DNA from: Bombiscardovia nodaiensis
GTDB lineage: Bacteria; Actinomycetota; Actinomycetes; Actinomycetales; Bifidobacteriaceae
DNA length: 64,000 nt
Assembly (NCBI GenBank): GCA_033127725.1
Contig: AP026798.1
Location: 1,860,001 to 1,924,000, forward strand
Reading direction: 5' to 3'
The notes beneath the pieces are model-generated. The model worked only from the letters and a program-made list of their open reading frames with translations, ran no database searches and was not told the DNA's origin. A program made the position numbers and the translations under genes. Below, piece by piece: positions 1 to 8,108 of this stretch; the stretch's first letter is position 1; each line of letters starts with the position of its first letter.

Positions 1-38
1 AAGTAATAACTTCGGCACGGCTGACGCAAGGAGCGACA

Positions 39-200
39 ATGACGAGTTACGAAGCCAAGTGCGGTCTCAAGGCAACAGACGCAATGGTGGACAGCTGGGG
101 CCAAGAAGCCAACAAGAGCACCTATCATGGCCAAGTCGGACAGACTGTAGCGCGCAAAGAATTCCAACGGCCACTCCTGCATTCACAGCCTAAGGCTTAG
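39..200 (+). CDS. possible small protein, 53 residues, unrecognised
   Basis: An ATG at 39 follows an AAGGAG ribosome-binding site with good spacing and opens a frame of 53 codons closed by TAG. The product begins MTSYEAKCGLK and has no membrane segment or motif I recognise. It lies upstream of the ABC exporter on the same strand. The ribosome site is the only real support; the reading frame could be chance. No function is proposed. Confidence 0.3.
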   Translation: MTSYEAKCGLKATDAMVDSWGQEANKSTYHGQVGQTVARKEFQRPLLHSQPKA

Positions 201-226
201 TCCTACCCCATTCAATTATTGCCCTA

Positions 227-282
227 TGACAAATGTCACGGGTGGTGGCTGGGCTGGCGGGGAAGTCGTGACGGGGATCACG
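227..282. promoter_or_regulatory. two short palindromes upstream of the ABC exporter
   Basis: TGACA-AA-TGTCA (227-238) and CGTGA-n6-TCACG (267-282) lie between the small frame and the exporter ATPase start at 317. Their symmetry and position resemble operators for a dimeric repressor such as a TetR or GntR type, which often control drug-type ABC exporters. No regulator gene is visible next to them, so the role is inference. Confidence 0.3.
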
Positions 283-316
283 GGGTTGGACGGGGGGCGG
301 CTGCGATGATGGAGAT

Positions 317-1273
317 ATGGATACTACACAAACATTTGAACCGGCGCTGAGTGTCAGCAAGCTGGTGAAGCGGTACGGGGAGATGATGGCCCTGGACCAC
401 TTCGATTTGGACGTCAACCGCGGCGAAGTCTTCGGACTGCTGGGCCCCAACGGCTCTGGCAAGACCACCGCCATCAACTGCATTCTCTCCCTGCTCACTT
501 TCGACTCGGGCTCGGTGCGCATTTTCGGGCAGGAGATGGGCCCCTCGGCCTACGATTTGAAGCGCCGCATTGGCGTGGTACCGCAGAATGTGGCCGTTTT
601 CAACGAGCTGAGCGTGCAGGAGAATATCGACTACTTCTGCTCGCTCTACGTGCCCAAGAAAGCCGAGCGCGCAGGGCTGGTCGAGCAGGCCATCGATTTC
701 GTAGGCTTGGGCGACTTTCGTAAGTTCCGGCCCGGCAAGCTCTCGGGCGGCCTGTTGCGCCGACTCAACATCGCCTGCGGCATAGCCCACCAGCCAGACC
801 TCATCTTCTTCGACGAGCCCACGGTTGCCGTGGACCCCCAGAGCCGCAACTCGATTCTGGAGGGCATCGAACGCTTGAACGCCCAGGGCGCGACTGTGGT
901 CTACACCAGCCATTACATGGAGGAAGTCGAGCAGATCTGCACCCGCATCATGATTATGGACCACGGCCGCCGCATAGCGCTAGGTTCTGCGGACGAGCTC
1001 AAGGGCATGGTGGAGGCCGGCGAGCAAATTACGGTCGAAACGCTCGACCTGCAAGAGCCCACCTTGGCCCAGATTCGCGCCCTCCCCTTGGCCCAGTCCG
1101 CCGAATACAGCGGCACCGAGCTCACCATCCACTGCCGCCGTGGCGAGCATAACCTGCAAGACGTGCTCGCAATCCTGGAGGCCTCCGGCACGAACTATGG
1201 CCACCTGACCAGCCGCCCGCCGTCCCTGAACGACGTGTTCCTGGAACTGACCGGCAAGGAACTGCGCGACTGA
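317..1273 (+). CDS. ABC exporter ATP-binding protein, DrrA/CcmA type
   Basis: The 318-residue cytosolic ATPase should power the two ABC-2 permeases encoded directly downstream. Visible motifs in order: Walker A GPNGSGKT (43-50), Q-loop Q90, signature LSGGL (142-146; L in place of the usual Q, common in DrrA-like proteins), Walker B LIFFDE (162-167) and switch His199. About 100 residues follow the nucleotide-binding core, as usual for drug, lipid or lantibiotic exporters of this group. GGAG lies just before the ATG at 317 with short spacing. The first permease starts about 50 bases after the stop, so the three genes form an operon. The substrate cannot be told from sequence. Confidence 0.9.
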   Translation: MDTTQTFEPALSVSKLVKRYGEMMALDHFDLDVNRGEVFGLLGPNGSGKTTAINCILSLLTFDSGSVRIFGQEMGPSAYDLKRRIGVVPQNVAVFNELSVQENIDYFCSLYVPKKAERAGLVEQAIDFVGLGDFRKFRPGKLSGGLLRRLNIACGIAHQPDLIFFDEPTVAVDPQSRNSILEGIERLNAQGATVVYTSHYMEEVEQICTRIMIMDHGRRIALGSADELKGMVEAGEQITVETLDLQEPTLAQIRALPLAQSAEYSGTELTIHCRRGEHNLQDVLAILEASGTNYGHLTSRPPSLNDVFLELTGKELRD

Positions 1274-1324
1274 AACGCGCGCCAGCAGCCCAGCCGCCAG
1301 TCCGCCAACTCCCAAGGAGCACTT

Positions 1325-2560
1325 ATGTGGAACTCATTCATTATCAACGTCAAAACTTCGACGCGCAACTTTTCCAGCGTCTTCTGGACGCTCGCCTTCC
1401 CGATCATCCTGGCTTCCATGATTCTGGGGATGCTCTCGAACATAGAAGACGGCTACTCAGCCGACCCGCAGCCCTTCGCCGTGGTCTCTGATGCCAACTG
1501 GCAGGCCAATCCAGCCGCCGGTCAGCTCGTCTCTGCCATCTCAAAAGCGCCCAAGGCTGAGTCCGAAAGCAAGCAGGATTCCGACAGCGAGCAGCTGATT
1601 AAGCCCACTACGGTGGCCTCCACCAGCGAAGCCGCCAGCCGTCTGAACAAGAAGCAAGACATCGGTTACCTGTACGCGGGCCCGGACGGGCTGGTCAAAA
1701 TGGTCCTGTCCGACCAAGATGCCGCCGATATACAGACCGACGCGACCGCCAGCAAGGGCATCACGGTCTCCATTCTCTCCGCCTCTATCGGCCGCCTGAA
1801 CCAGACCTCTTCCGCCGTCGCCGCCCTGGCCAAGCAGAACCCTCGCCAGCTCGCTTCCCCCAGTTTCCAGGCCTTGGTCCAGTCCGGCGGGCAAACCTAC
1901 ACCCGGCAGATTCGCCTGACCCACATCAAGCCTTCGATGACCGCCCCCCACCTCCTCGCCGTGCTGGGTATGGCTTGCATGATTGGCGCGGGAGTAACGG
2001 TCTCGCTGATTGCCCGCACCCAGCCCAACCTCTCCCCGCTCGGCGCTCGTCGAGCCACGAGCCCGCAGCCCAAGTGGTTGCAGGCGGGAGGCGGCTTCCT
2101 GGCCTCCTGGCTCTTCTCTTTCATCAGCCTCCTGGTAGCTTACATCTTCATCCGCACGGTCTGCGGCGTGCAAACTGGCGGGCGTGACCCGGTAGCCATA
2201 CTGGCGATTGTGGTCGGCACCTTCATGGCCGCCTCCTTCGGCACCCTGCTTGGCGCGGTTCCCAAGATTCCCACCGAGGCTAAGGTGGGTCTGAACGTGG
2301 GCATTGACTGCACGCTGAGCATGTTCGCTGGGCTCTACGGCTCGGCCACGATGGACATCAGTTACGCCATCCAAGACCAAGCTCCCTTCCTCCACCTGCT
2401 CAACCCGGTCAAGCAAGTGGCCAATCTCTTTTACGACATCGTCTACTACGACAGCCTGGCACCCTTCGTCCGCACCTGCGGCGTGCTAGCTGTCATGAGC
2501 GCCGTCTTCCTCGCTGGCGCCGCCCTATTGCTCAGGAGGCAACGCTATGAGTACTTATAA
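1325..2560 (+). CDS. ABC-2 type transporter permease (first of pair)
   Basis: This 411-residue membrane protein has the ABC-2 layout: one N-terminal hydrophobic segment (about 15-37), a large extracytoplasmic domain of roughly 170 residues, then a cluster of about five membrane segments from residue 210 to the C-terminus. It should pair with the next gene to form the channel of the exporter driven by the upstream ATPase. AAGGAG precedes the ATG with good spacing. Its 3' end overlaps the second permease by 14 bases, suggesting translational coupling. The family includes YhgE/Pip-like and antibiotic-efflux permeases; the substrate is unknown. Confidence 0.85.
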   Translation: MWNSFIINVKTSTRNFSSVFWTLAFPIILASMILGMLSNIEDGYSADPQPFAVVSDANWQANPAAGQLVSAISKAPKAESESKQDSDSEQLIKPTTVASTSEAASRLNKKQDIGYLYAGPDGLVKMVLSDQDAADIQTDATASKGITVSILSASIGRLNQTSSAVAALAKQNPRQLASPSFQALVQSGGQTYTRQIRLTHIKPSMTAPHLLAVLGMACMIGAGVTVSLIARTQPNLSPLGARRATSPQPKWLQAGGGFLASWLFSFISLLVAYIFIRTVCGVQTGGRDPVAILAIVVGTFMAASFGTLLGAVPKIPTEAKVGLNVGIDCTLSMFAGLYGSATMDISYAIQDQAPFLHLLNPVKQVANLFYDIVYYDSLAPFVRTCGVLAVMSAVFLAGAALLLRRQRYEYL

Positions 2561-4034
2561 AACAGCCCTTCGCGTGGTTTGGGCCCACAAGTTCTACTTC
2601 CTGATTTACCTGGTAGGTATGAGCGCCATTATGCTCGTCATCGGCTTTTCCAACATGCAAGCCGCCGTCTCTGCCACGGCCTCCAGCTCGGTGGGCCGCT
2701 TCGAGCCCGCCCGCGCCAAAATTGCCCTGATTAACCGTGACAAGGCTAGCGAGGCGGGCCGCAACCTAGGCCAAGGCTTAGAAGATTACTTGAAAAAGTC
2801 ATCCGATTTAGTGGCGGTAGATGACGACCTTCAATCCTTGCAAGACGCGAACGTGTCTGGCAAGAGCGATTTGACCATCATCATTCCCTCTGGCTACGGG
2901 CAGCAATTCCTAGATAAACTCAACGAATCGCAATCCTCAAGCCAGCCAGGGTCCGCAGCCCTGCCCGAGGTGGAGACCGCCGCCTCCTATAATTCCAGCC
3001 GAGGCAGTCTGGCCCAGCTGCAAATAGATGCCTTCTTTGACGGCCTGCGCACGGCTTCGCTCACCGGACTTGGGCGAGCGCCGGGAGCTGCTCAGGCTGA
3101 GTCTGCCGCAACATCTGGCTCTGCGCCTGCGTCTAGCTTTGGCGCTGCCTCAACGTCTGCGCCTGCGTCTGCTTCCGCAAGCCCCGTAGCCTCGCACGCC
3201 CAGAGCCAAGCGCCTTCCCCAACCCCGCTCAGCCCCGCCGACCTCAAGTCAGCGGCCGCCTACACGGTGTCTCACTACGCCAGCAACCAGCCGGCCATCA
3301 AGGTGCAGACCACCAGCAAAAAGGACGCGAAGACTCTGGCCGCCGGTTTCGCAGGCACTATCAGTCTAGCCGCCTACCCGCTTATGACAGCCCTCACGGT
3401 CTGCGTGGCTATCCTCTTCGGTGCCTTCAACTCGCCCGACCGCCACCGCCGCCTCCTGTCCTCCCCGCTGCCCACCGCGGCCCTGGATTGGCAGGAGCTG
3501 CTAGCCGCTTTCATCCTGGCAGTGGTCTCCTGGGGCTACTACCTGCTGGCGGCCGTCGGCAGCACCACAGCGGCCGGTGGTTCCGTGGCCTCCCTGGGTT
3601 GGGGGCGGGTGTGGCTGAGCTTTGCGGCCATGTTCGTCTTCGCTCTGGCAGCGGCGGCCTTTGGTTTCATGCTCTCCCAGTTCAACCCCTCCTCCTCGGT
3701 GATTAACGCGGTGGGTGTCATCGCTGGCCTGCTGATTATGTTCACCTCCGGCGCTACCTCGGGCGGCTACCTGCCCACGTCCATGCAGACCATCGGCAAG
3801 CTCACCCCCGGCTGGTGGTACAACTCCGCGGTCACCGCAGCCATGGGCGTGGACTCCTCCGGCCAGAATGCAGCGACGGGCAGCACCGGCATCGGCTCCT
3901 GGTTGGCGCCCCTAGGCCTCATCGCCCTCTTCGCCCTAGCCTATATCTGCGTAGGGCTGATGGCCTCCCGCCTGACTCGCACCCGCTCCACCCTGGCAGC
4001 CGCCACCACCTCCGACCCCACCCTGGTCGGCTAA
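2547..4034 (+). CDS. ABC-2 type transporter permease (second of pair)
   Basis: This 495-residue permease has the same plan as its neighbour: N-terminal membrane segment (about 16-34), a long extracytoplasmic region, then C-terminal membrane segments beginning near residue 275. The extracytoplasmic region carries a low-complexity Ala/Ser/Pro stretch at about 175-235, probably a flexible linker. AGGAGG lies inside the end of the upstream gene, with the ATG at 2547. It is the last gene of the exporter operon; a strong stem-loop follows the stop. It presumably forms a heterodimeric channel with the upstream permease. Confidence 0.85.
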   Translation: MSTYKTALRVVWAHKFYFLIYLVGMSAIMLVIGFSNMQAAVSATASSSVGRFEPARAKIALINRDKASEAGRNLGQGLEDYLKKSSDLVAVDDDLQSLQDANVSGKSDLTIIIPSGYGQQFLDKLNESQSSSQPGSAALPEVETAASYNSSRGSLAQLQIDAFFDGLRTASLTGLGRAPGAAQAESAATSGSAPASSFGAASTSAPASASASPVASHAQSQAPSPTPLSPADLKSAAAYTVSHYASNQPAIKVQTTSKKDAKTLAAGFAGTISLAAYPLMTALTVCVAILFGAFNSPDRHRRLLSSPLPTAALDWQELLAAFILAVVSWGYYLLAAVGSTTAAGGSVASLGWGRVWLSFAAMFVFALAAAAFGFMLSQFNPSSSVINAVGVIAGLLIMFTSGATSGGYLPTSMQTIGKLTPGWWYNSAVTAAMGVDSSGQNAATGSTGIGSWLAPLGLIALFALAYICVGLMASRLTRTRSTLAAATTSDPTLVG

Positions 4035-4056
4035 CCCGCCCGGCAGCTCACCCTCT

Positions 4057-4098
4057 GGGGCGCAAGGACAGCAATCCCCATCCTTGCGCCCCAATTAT
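4057..4098 (+). terminator. terminator after the ABC exporter operon
   Basis: GGGGCGCAAGGA (4057-4068) and TCCTTGCGCCCC (4081-4092) form a perfect 12-bp stem with a 12-base loop, followed by AATTAT. It lies 22 bases after the second permease stop. The tail is not a pure T run. Confidence 0.7.
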
Positions 4099-4130
4099 CG
4101 GTTAAGCTGAGAGAACAGAAAGGAGTGAGC

Positions 4131-4319
4131 ATGAGTGCTATGGCTACTGCCGACAGCGATGCCCTGCACGACTTTGGGGGCCGCGCAGGCGACCTCGGCG
4201 GACAGCCCTACCCCAATCTCCGCCTCAATCCTAACTCACTTCACCTTATTCGGCCCCGCAAAGATCCCCAAGAGCGCCTCATCTGGCCCAGTGACCTAGA
4301 CGACGATGACGACGAATAA
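4131..4319 (+). CDS. small acidic protein, 62 residues
   Basis: AGAAAGGAG ends five bases before the ATG at 4131, which I prefer over a GTG at 4125 that falls inside the ribosome site. The product has no membrane segment, a Gly/Asp-containing N-terminal half, a central NPNSLHLIRPRKDPQERL stretch and an acidic tail ending DLDDDDDE. A terminator separates it from the exporter, so it has its own transcript. It converges with the small minus-strand gene at 4379-4516. The ribosome site, composition and compact length suggest a real gene. I do not recognise the family and propose no function. Confidence 0.6.
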   Translation: MSAMATADSDALHDFGGRAGDLGGQPYPNLRLNPNSLHLIRPRKDPQERLIWPSDLDDDDDE

Positions 4320-4378
4320 TCTGAGCAAGCCATAATCTTCTCACTTCTCAGATTTCAACCCAGGGTCCGTTCTTGCTC

Positions 4379-4516
4379 TTAGTCTTGACGCGCCCGAGCA
4401 GCCTGGATAAAATCCTCGCTGAAGGATTTTTCCAAAGACTGCCAATAAGCTTCTTGGTCTAGGCCGCGCCCAGTCGGCGCAGCAGCAAACTCAAGTACTT
4501 TCCTATCACTTACCAT
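4379..4516 (-). CDS. small protein, 45 residues, unrecognised
   Basis: On the minus strand AAGGGAGG stands at proper distance before an ATG at 4516, opening 45 codons closed by TAA. The protein begins MVSDRKVLEF and ends IQAARARQD; the second half (about 20-42) looks like one amphipathic helix. No membrane segment or known motif is seen. The strong ribosome site and balanced composition favour a true gene over chance. It stands alone in a gene-poor stretch and converges with the gene ending at 4319. It could be an orphan regulator, half of a lost toxin-antitoxin pair, or a remnant. Confidence 0.5.
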   Translation of the reverse strand: MVSDRKVLEFAAAPTGRGLDQEAYWQSLEKSFSEDFIQAARARQD

Positions 4517-4774
4517 GCTTCCCGCCTCCCTTAAGAATCCACCAAACCATCGATGCCCGAAACAATCTTCGCCCAGATCTACCAGTCTACGAACGAATTA
4601 CTGTATTGTACGTTACCGGAAGCAGAGTGCCAAGAGCAAAGAACCTGAGATAACCACTCCACCAATAGGAGCAAACTGGATAGTTAAAGAGGCACAAAGT
4701 ATGCTGCCAATGCCACTAACAACAGTCAATCTTGAGCCGCTGAGAATGCGGAAATGGGCGGCAATTTGCGGGGA

Positions 4775-4945
4775 TATACGCCAAAATGTGTGCGTTTTTG
4801 GGGGTGTGAGCCCTTGTGCCAGTGGGGCTGAGGGCTGTTAGTAAGTGGTTGAGGGGACTCTTAAGGGTGGCCAAAATGTGTGCGTTTTTCATGGGCTGAG
4901 CGCTTGTGTCAGTAGGTGTGAGCACTGTTCGTAAGTGCTGCCTCA
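4775..4945. repeat. imperfect 90-bp tandem direct repeat
   Basis: CCAAAATGTGTGCGTTTTT occurs at 4781 and again at 4871, exactly 90 bases apart. The following about 65 bases are also similar between copies (TGAGC.CTTGTG.CAGT, GTAAGTG.TTGAG). The first copy, with its leading TATACG, recurs inverted at 5150-5168. Confidence 0.8.
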
Positions 4946-5149
4946 ACCTCTAACGCATGCCAGCCCACCAATGGCCACTATGCCAGGCTACCTAGAACCA
5001 AACAACATGTCATACAAGTATCGTAACAGCTTCTTAACCCAGTATTTCTGCCGGTTCAGACCACTCAGCAGCCACACCTACAACCACCGATCAACACCAG
5101 CGCCAAGCAGTCAACCACAGCGCCGACGTAACCCTCCAAGAACTCATGT

Positions 5150-5168
5150 GCACACATTTTGGCGTATA
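5150..5168 (-). repeat. inverted third copy of the repeat core
   Basis: GCACACATTTTGGCGTATA is the exact reverse complement of the 19 bases at 4775-4793. The two arms face each other across about 360 bases, enclosing the second direct copy. Confidence 0.75.
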
Positions 5169-5445
5169 ACCCTAGGCATAACTGCGAAAAATGAATGAGC
5201 GGATGGCCCCAGAGGAGACATCCGCTATATGGGAGACCGCTACACACCTCTACGAATAAAAGCCGATCGAGTCGTTCCTCGTTCATCTACGTGTCAGAGT
5301 AGCAAATCATTGCCCGCTGACACGCAAATTTCCAAACATGCTGGCACTGATGCAAGCAATTTACCTCTCAGTCGAGGACACTGCCCATGAGGTTAGTGTA
5401 GAAAATGCTGATCAAAGTCAACGAATTAAAGCAAGAAAGCGGAAG

Positions 5446-6639
5446 CTAGAGGGAAAAGAGGCGGAGGAGGTGAGCGTTGAACCAGGGGTAGCCTAGGTCG
5501 AAGTTGACTAGGTGGCTGGATGCGAGCAGGCCTAGGAGGAGCCAGAGGAGGACGAGGCTGGCTAGAGCGGCGAGGAAGAATGTGGCCAGGTACAGCGCAG
5601 GTTTTCGGGCCAGGTGCTTGCGCGCGGCCCTTCGCCAGCTGCGGGCTGCGAGCGCGGTCGCTCCGATCGACAGGAGCAAGCCAATGAGCACCACGGCGTA
5701 CATGCGCCGGTCTACCTGCGCTGGTGACTGGAGCTGGCCGGGTTTGAGGGTTTGCGTGCTGACGAGACTGCCTTGCACGATGAGGCGTTTGTCGTTGACG
5801 TACCGGGGCCAGCAGGTCACGAGGGTCACTTGGCTACTCCCCTGCCGCGCCTGGAGGGCGTCCACCTGCTTGGGGCTGACGATACGGATGCGGTTGACTT
5901 GGTAGGTGAGTTCGCGGTCGAGCACTTGGATGCGGATGTGGTCGCCGGTTTGGACTTGGTCTAGGTGGTCGAAAATGACAGCGTTGCTCAGGCCTGAGTG
6001 CCCGGCGAGCACGGTGTTCATGCCTTCGAGATTGCTGGGTAGCGGGGTGCTAGCCAGGTGCTCAACCTGCTTGTCTGGTGCTGAGTGGCCGTCGCCGAAG
6101 TAGATTGGCTCGCTCAGACTGATGGAGGGGATGAAGAGTTGTCCGAGGACGGGCGAGCCGGTGAGGGCTTGCAGCTGCTGGTAGCCTTCGGGGATTTCGT
6201 AGGAGCTGGTCAGAAAGGGGTCCCTATTATATTGGGCTTTGAGAGCTCGATTGTAGGCGTCGATGGTCTGCTGGTCGGCGGCGAGCTGGGCTGGGCTCTT
6301 GCCGCGGATGCTTTGGCCGTAGGCCGCGCTTGCCTGCTGCCGGTTGAGGGCCGAGACCTGCTGGGCCACCACGAAATAGGACCAGCTAGCGTAGGCCAGG
6401 AGGAGGCAGATGAGGCTGACGAGACCCACTGCGGTAGTAAGGCGGCGGGAGGCTTGAGGGCTGAGTCGGCTATTGTTGCGGATTCTGCGTCTCTTATGCT
6501 TTCTGGAGTTCTCAGGGCTCTGACGGGTATGTGAGCTTGCGCTGGGTTGGCTGATATGGCGGGGTTGACTGGCGCTGGGCTGGCTGGCGCTATGAGCTGC
6601 CTGCCTGTACCGACGGGCTTTGGGGCGCTTGTGCTGCAT
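5446..6639 (-). CDS. class C (pilin-polymerising) sortase, second of locus 1
   Basis: Membrane transpeptidase that should join pilin subunits or anchor the pilus. The 397-residue protein has a basic, Ser/Gln-rich N-terminal tail of about 65 residues, a membrane segment (about 68-93), a class C lid motif DPF (140-142), catalytic His214 in LAGHSG, Cys276 in TLVTC and Arg285, then a C-terminal membrane segment with basic residues. GGAAGGAGG precedes the ATG at 6639. It follows the first sortase by about 30 bases and ends pilus locus 1. Two sortases in one locus may divide polymerisation and anchoring, or serve backbone and ancillary pilins; this is inference. Confidence 0.88.
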   Translation of the reverse strand: MQHKRPKARRYRQAAHSASQPSASQPRHISQPSASSHTRQSPENSRKHKRRRIRNNSRLSPQASRRLTTAVGLVSLICLLLAYASWSYFVVAQQVSALNRQQASAAYGQSIRGKSPAQLAADQQTIDAYNRALKAQYNRDPFLTSSYEIPEGYQQLQALTGSPVLGQLFIPSISLSEPIYFGDGHSAPDKQVEHLASTPLPSNLEGMNTVLAGHSGLSNAVIFDHLDQVQTGDHIRIQVLDRELTYQVNRIRIVSPKQVDALQARQGSSQVTLVTCWPRYVNDKRLIVQGSLVSTQTLKPGQLQSPAQVDRRMYAVVLIGLLLSIGATALAARSWRRAARKHLARKPALYLATFFLAALASLVLLWLLLGLLASSHLVNFDLGYPWFNAHLLRLFSL

Positions 6640-6669
6640 GGGGCCTCCTTCCGGGGCGAAGGCGCTGGG

Positions 6670-8097
6670 CTAGAGCTGTGTGGCTTGCGGGAGAATGTCG
6701 AAGAAGTAGATGATGTGCTGGTCGAACCAGGAGTAGCCCAGGTCGAAGATGGGTAGGAAGCCGGTGCGCATCATGAGCCCGAAGGCGGCCCAGGCGCAAA
6801 CGAGGGCCAGCAGGATGAGGGCACAGGCGGCGGCGAGTAGGAGGCGGCGGGAGCGCAGGAGTTGGGCTTGGCTGGCGCGCGAGTAGCGGAGGGTCCGCCA
6901 GATGGCCCGGCGCCGCCAGAAGGAGAGCTGGCTGGCTGACGGGGGGTCTTGCTCGGGCGCTTTGGTCTCTGACCGGTCTTGCGCCTGCGAACTTTGCCCT
7001 GGTGAATCTACCTCTGCCGGGCCCTGCGTTCGCGAGTTGCTCTCTCGTGCACCCGCCTCTCGCACATCTCGCGTTCGCGCACTGCTCGCTGGCGGACCGT
7101 GCGCTTGCGAGGTCTCGCTGGCAGAGCCTGCATCTGTTGCCGAATCGACGTCCACCGAATCGGACCGCTGCCCAGCCTTGCGGGCGTTGAGTTCGTGGGA
7201 GCACTCGCGGCGGCGGGCTAGCAGGAGCCAGGCGCCGATGGATGCCAGTAGGAGGGTGATCAGCAGGGCCCAGAGCACCCAGATGGGCACGCCGGGCGAG
7301 CGCGTGGGGGCCACGTTGTCGCCGATATATTCGCCGCGCACCAGGTAGCGGTGGCTGTTGATGCCGTAGGGGTAGCAGGTGAGGAGCGTGACCCAGTTTT
7401 TTCCGTATTCGGGCTGGATGGCGGAGGTATCGGTGGGCTCGATGATCTTGATCTGGTCCACCCGGTAGCTCATGTGCCGGTTGAGCACGGTGAGCTGGAA
7501 GATGTCGCCCTCTCGCAGCTGGGTGATGTTGTCGAAAAAGAGGTGACCGATGGAGCCCGTGTGACCGGTGAGGACGGGGTGCACGCTGGTTTGGGAGGTG
7601 GGCAGCTGGGTGGTGACGATGTGGCCGCCACCCTTGAGCAGGACTTGGTCGCTAGTGCCGTGGTAGATGGGCAGTTTCATCTGGATTTTGGGCGCTTCCA
7701 GGTAGGCCATCATGCCTTCGCCGTCCACGTTTAGGGTGTCCAGGTAGCGGTCGAGCGGCGGGGCCACGCCCTGATAAGTGAAGGGGTCTTTCAGGGTTGG
7801 GGTGCCCAGGTCTACGTTGTACTGCACAGCGTCGGCCCACATGCGCGCCACTTCTTGCGGGGTGAGCTTGGCCACTTGCCGCTCATAAGTGTTAATCGCT
7901 TGCGTCTGCTGCCGGTAGTTGGCGTAGTTGATGGCGAGCGGGTAGGTGAATATTCCTATGCCCAGGCAGACGAAGCAGAGTGTGACCAGGTTGAGAATCC
8001 AGTTGTGGGGGTGCTGGGAGCGGGCCAGGGAGGGGTCGCGCTCCAGGGCTTGGGCGATGACTGCGTCGGCCTGCTGCCGGGTTTTGCACTGAAACAT
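6670..8097 (-). CDS. class C sortase, first of locus 1, with long inter-membrane linker
   Basis: This 475-residue sortase has a membrane segment at about 34-55, lid DPF (104-106), catalytic His179 in LTGHTG, Cys241 in TLLTC and Arg250, then a second membrane segment near 272-297. Unusually, about 110 hydrophilic Ser/Glu/Ala/Arg-rich residues follow, then a further membrane segment near 420-450. Typical class C sortases stop after one C-terminal segment. GAGGAGGG sits just before the ATG at 8097, so I prefer that start over an in-frame GTG at 8112. It begins 11 bases after the surface protein stop and is surely cotranscribed with the pilin genes. Confidence 0.87.
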   Translation of the reverse strand: MFQCKTRQQADAVIAQALERDPSLARSQHPHNWILNLVTLCFVCLGIGIFTYPLAINYANYRQQTQAINTYERQVAKLTPQEVARMWADAVQYNVDLGTPTLKDPFTYQGVAPPLDRYLDTLNVDGEGMMAYLEAPKIQMKLPIYHGTSDQVLLKGGGHIVTTQLPTSQTSVHPVLTGHTGSIGHLFFDNITQLREGDIFQLTVLNRHMSYRVDQIKIIEPTDTSAIQPEYGKNWVTLLTCYPYGINSHRYLVRGEYIGDNVAPTRSPGVPIWVLWALLITLLLASIGAWLLLARRRECSHELNARKAGQRSDSVDVDSATDAGSASETSQAHGPPASSARTRDVREAGARESNSRTQGPAEVDSPGQSSQAQDRSETKAPEQDPPSASQLSFWRRRAIWRTLRYSRASQAQLLRSRRLLLAAACALILLALVCAWAAFGLMMRTGFLPIFDLGYSWFDQHIIYFFDILPQATQL

Positions 8098-8108
8098 AGG
8101 CGCCCTCC

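Larger units (their letters stand above)
4517..5445. other. gene-poor intergenic region of about 930 bases
   Basis: No frame with a credible ribosome site is seen on either strand. The stretch holds the 90-bp direct repeat and its inverted third copy (listed separately) and two further inverted repeats: AGCGGATG/CATCCGCT at 5198-5226 and CGTGTCAG/CTGACACG at 5290-5324. Composition is more AT-rich and less codon-like than the flanks. It may be a decayed element or an untranslated RNA locus; neither can be shown here. Confidence 0.5.

Noticed and set aside
4716..4946. Minus-strand frame over the 90-bp repeat with a repeated peptide
   Set aside because: It is in frame over both copies only because 90 is divisible by three; no ribosome site and no sensible composition. 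Kept as a repeat, not a gene.
4517..5445. Insertion sequence
   Set aside because: Inverted 19-base arms are present, but no transposase fragment or target duplication was recognised.
5338..5496. Plus-strand frame of about 52 codons reaching into the sortase 3' end
   Set aside because: No ribosome site before the ATG and it overlaps a well-supported gene on the other strand.
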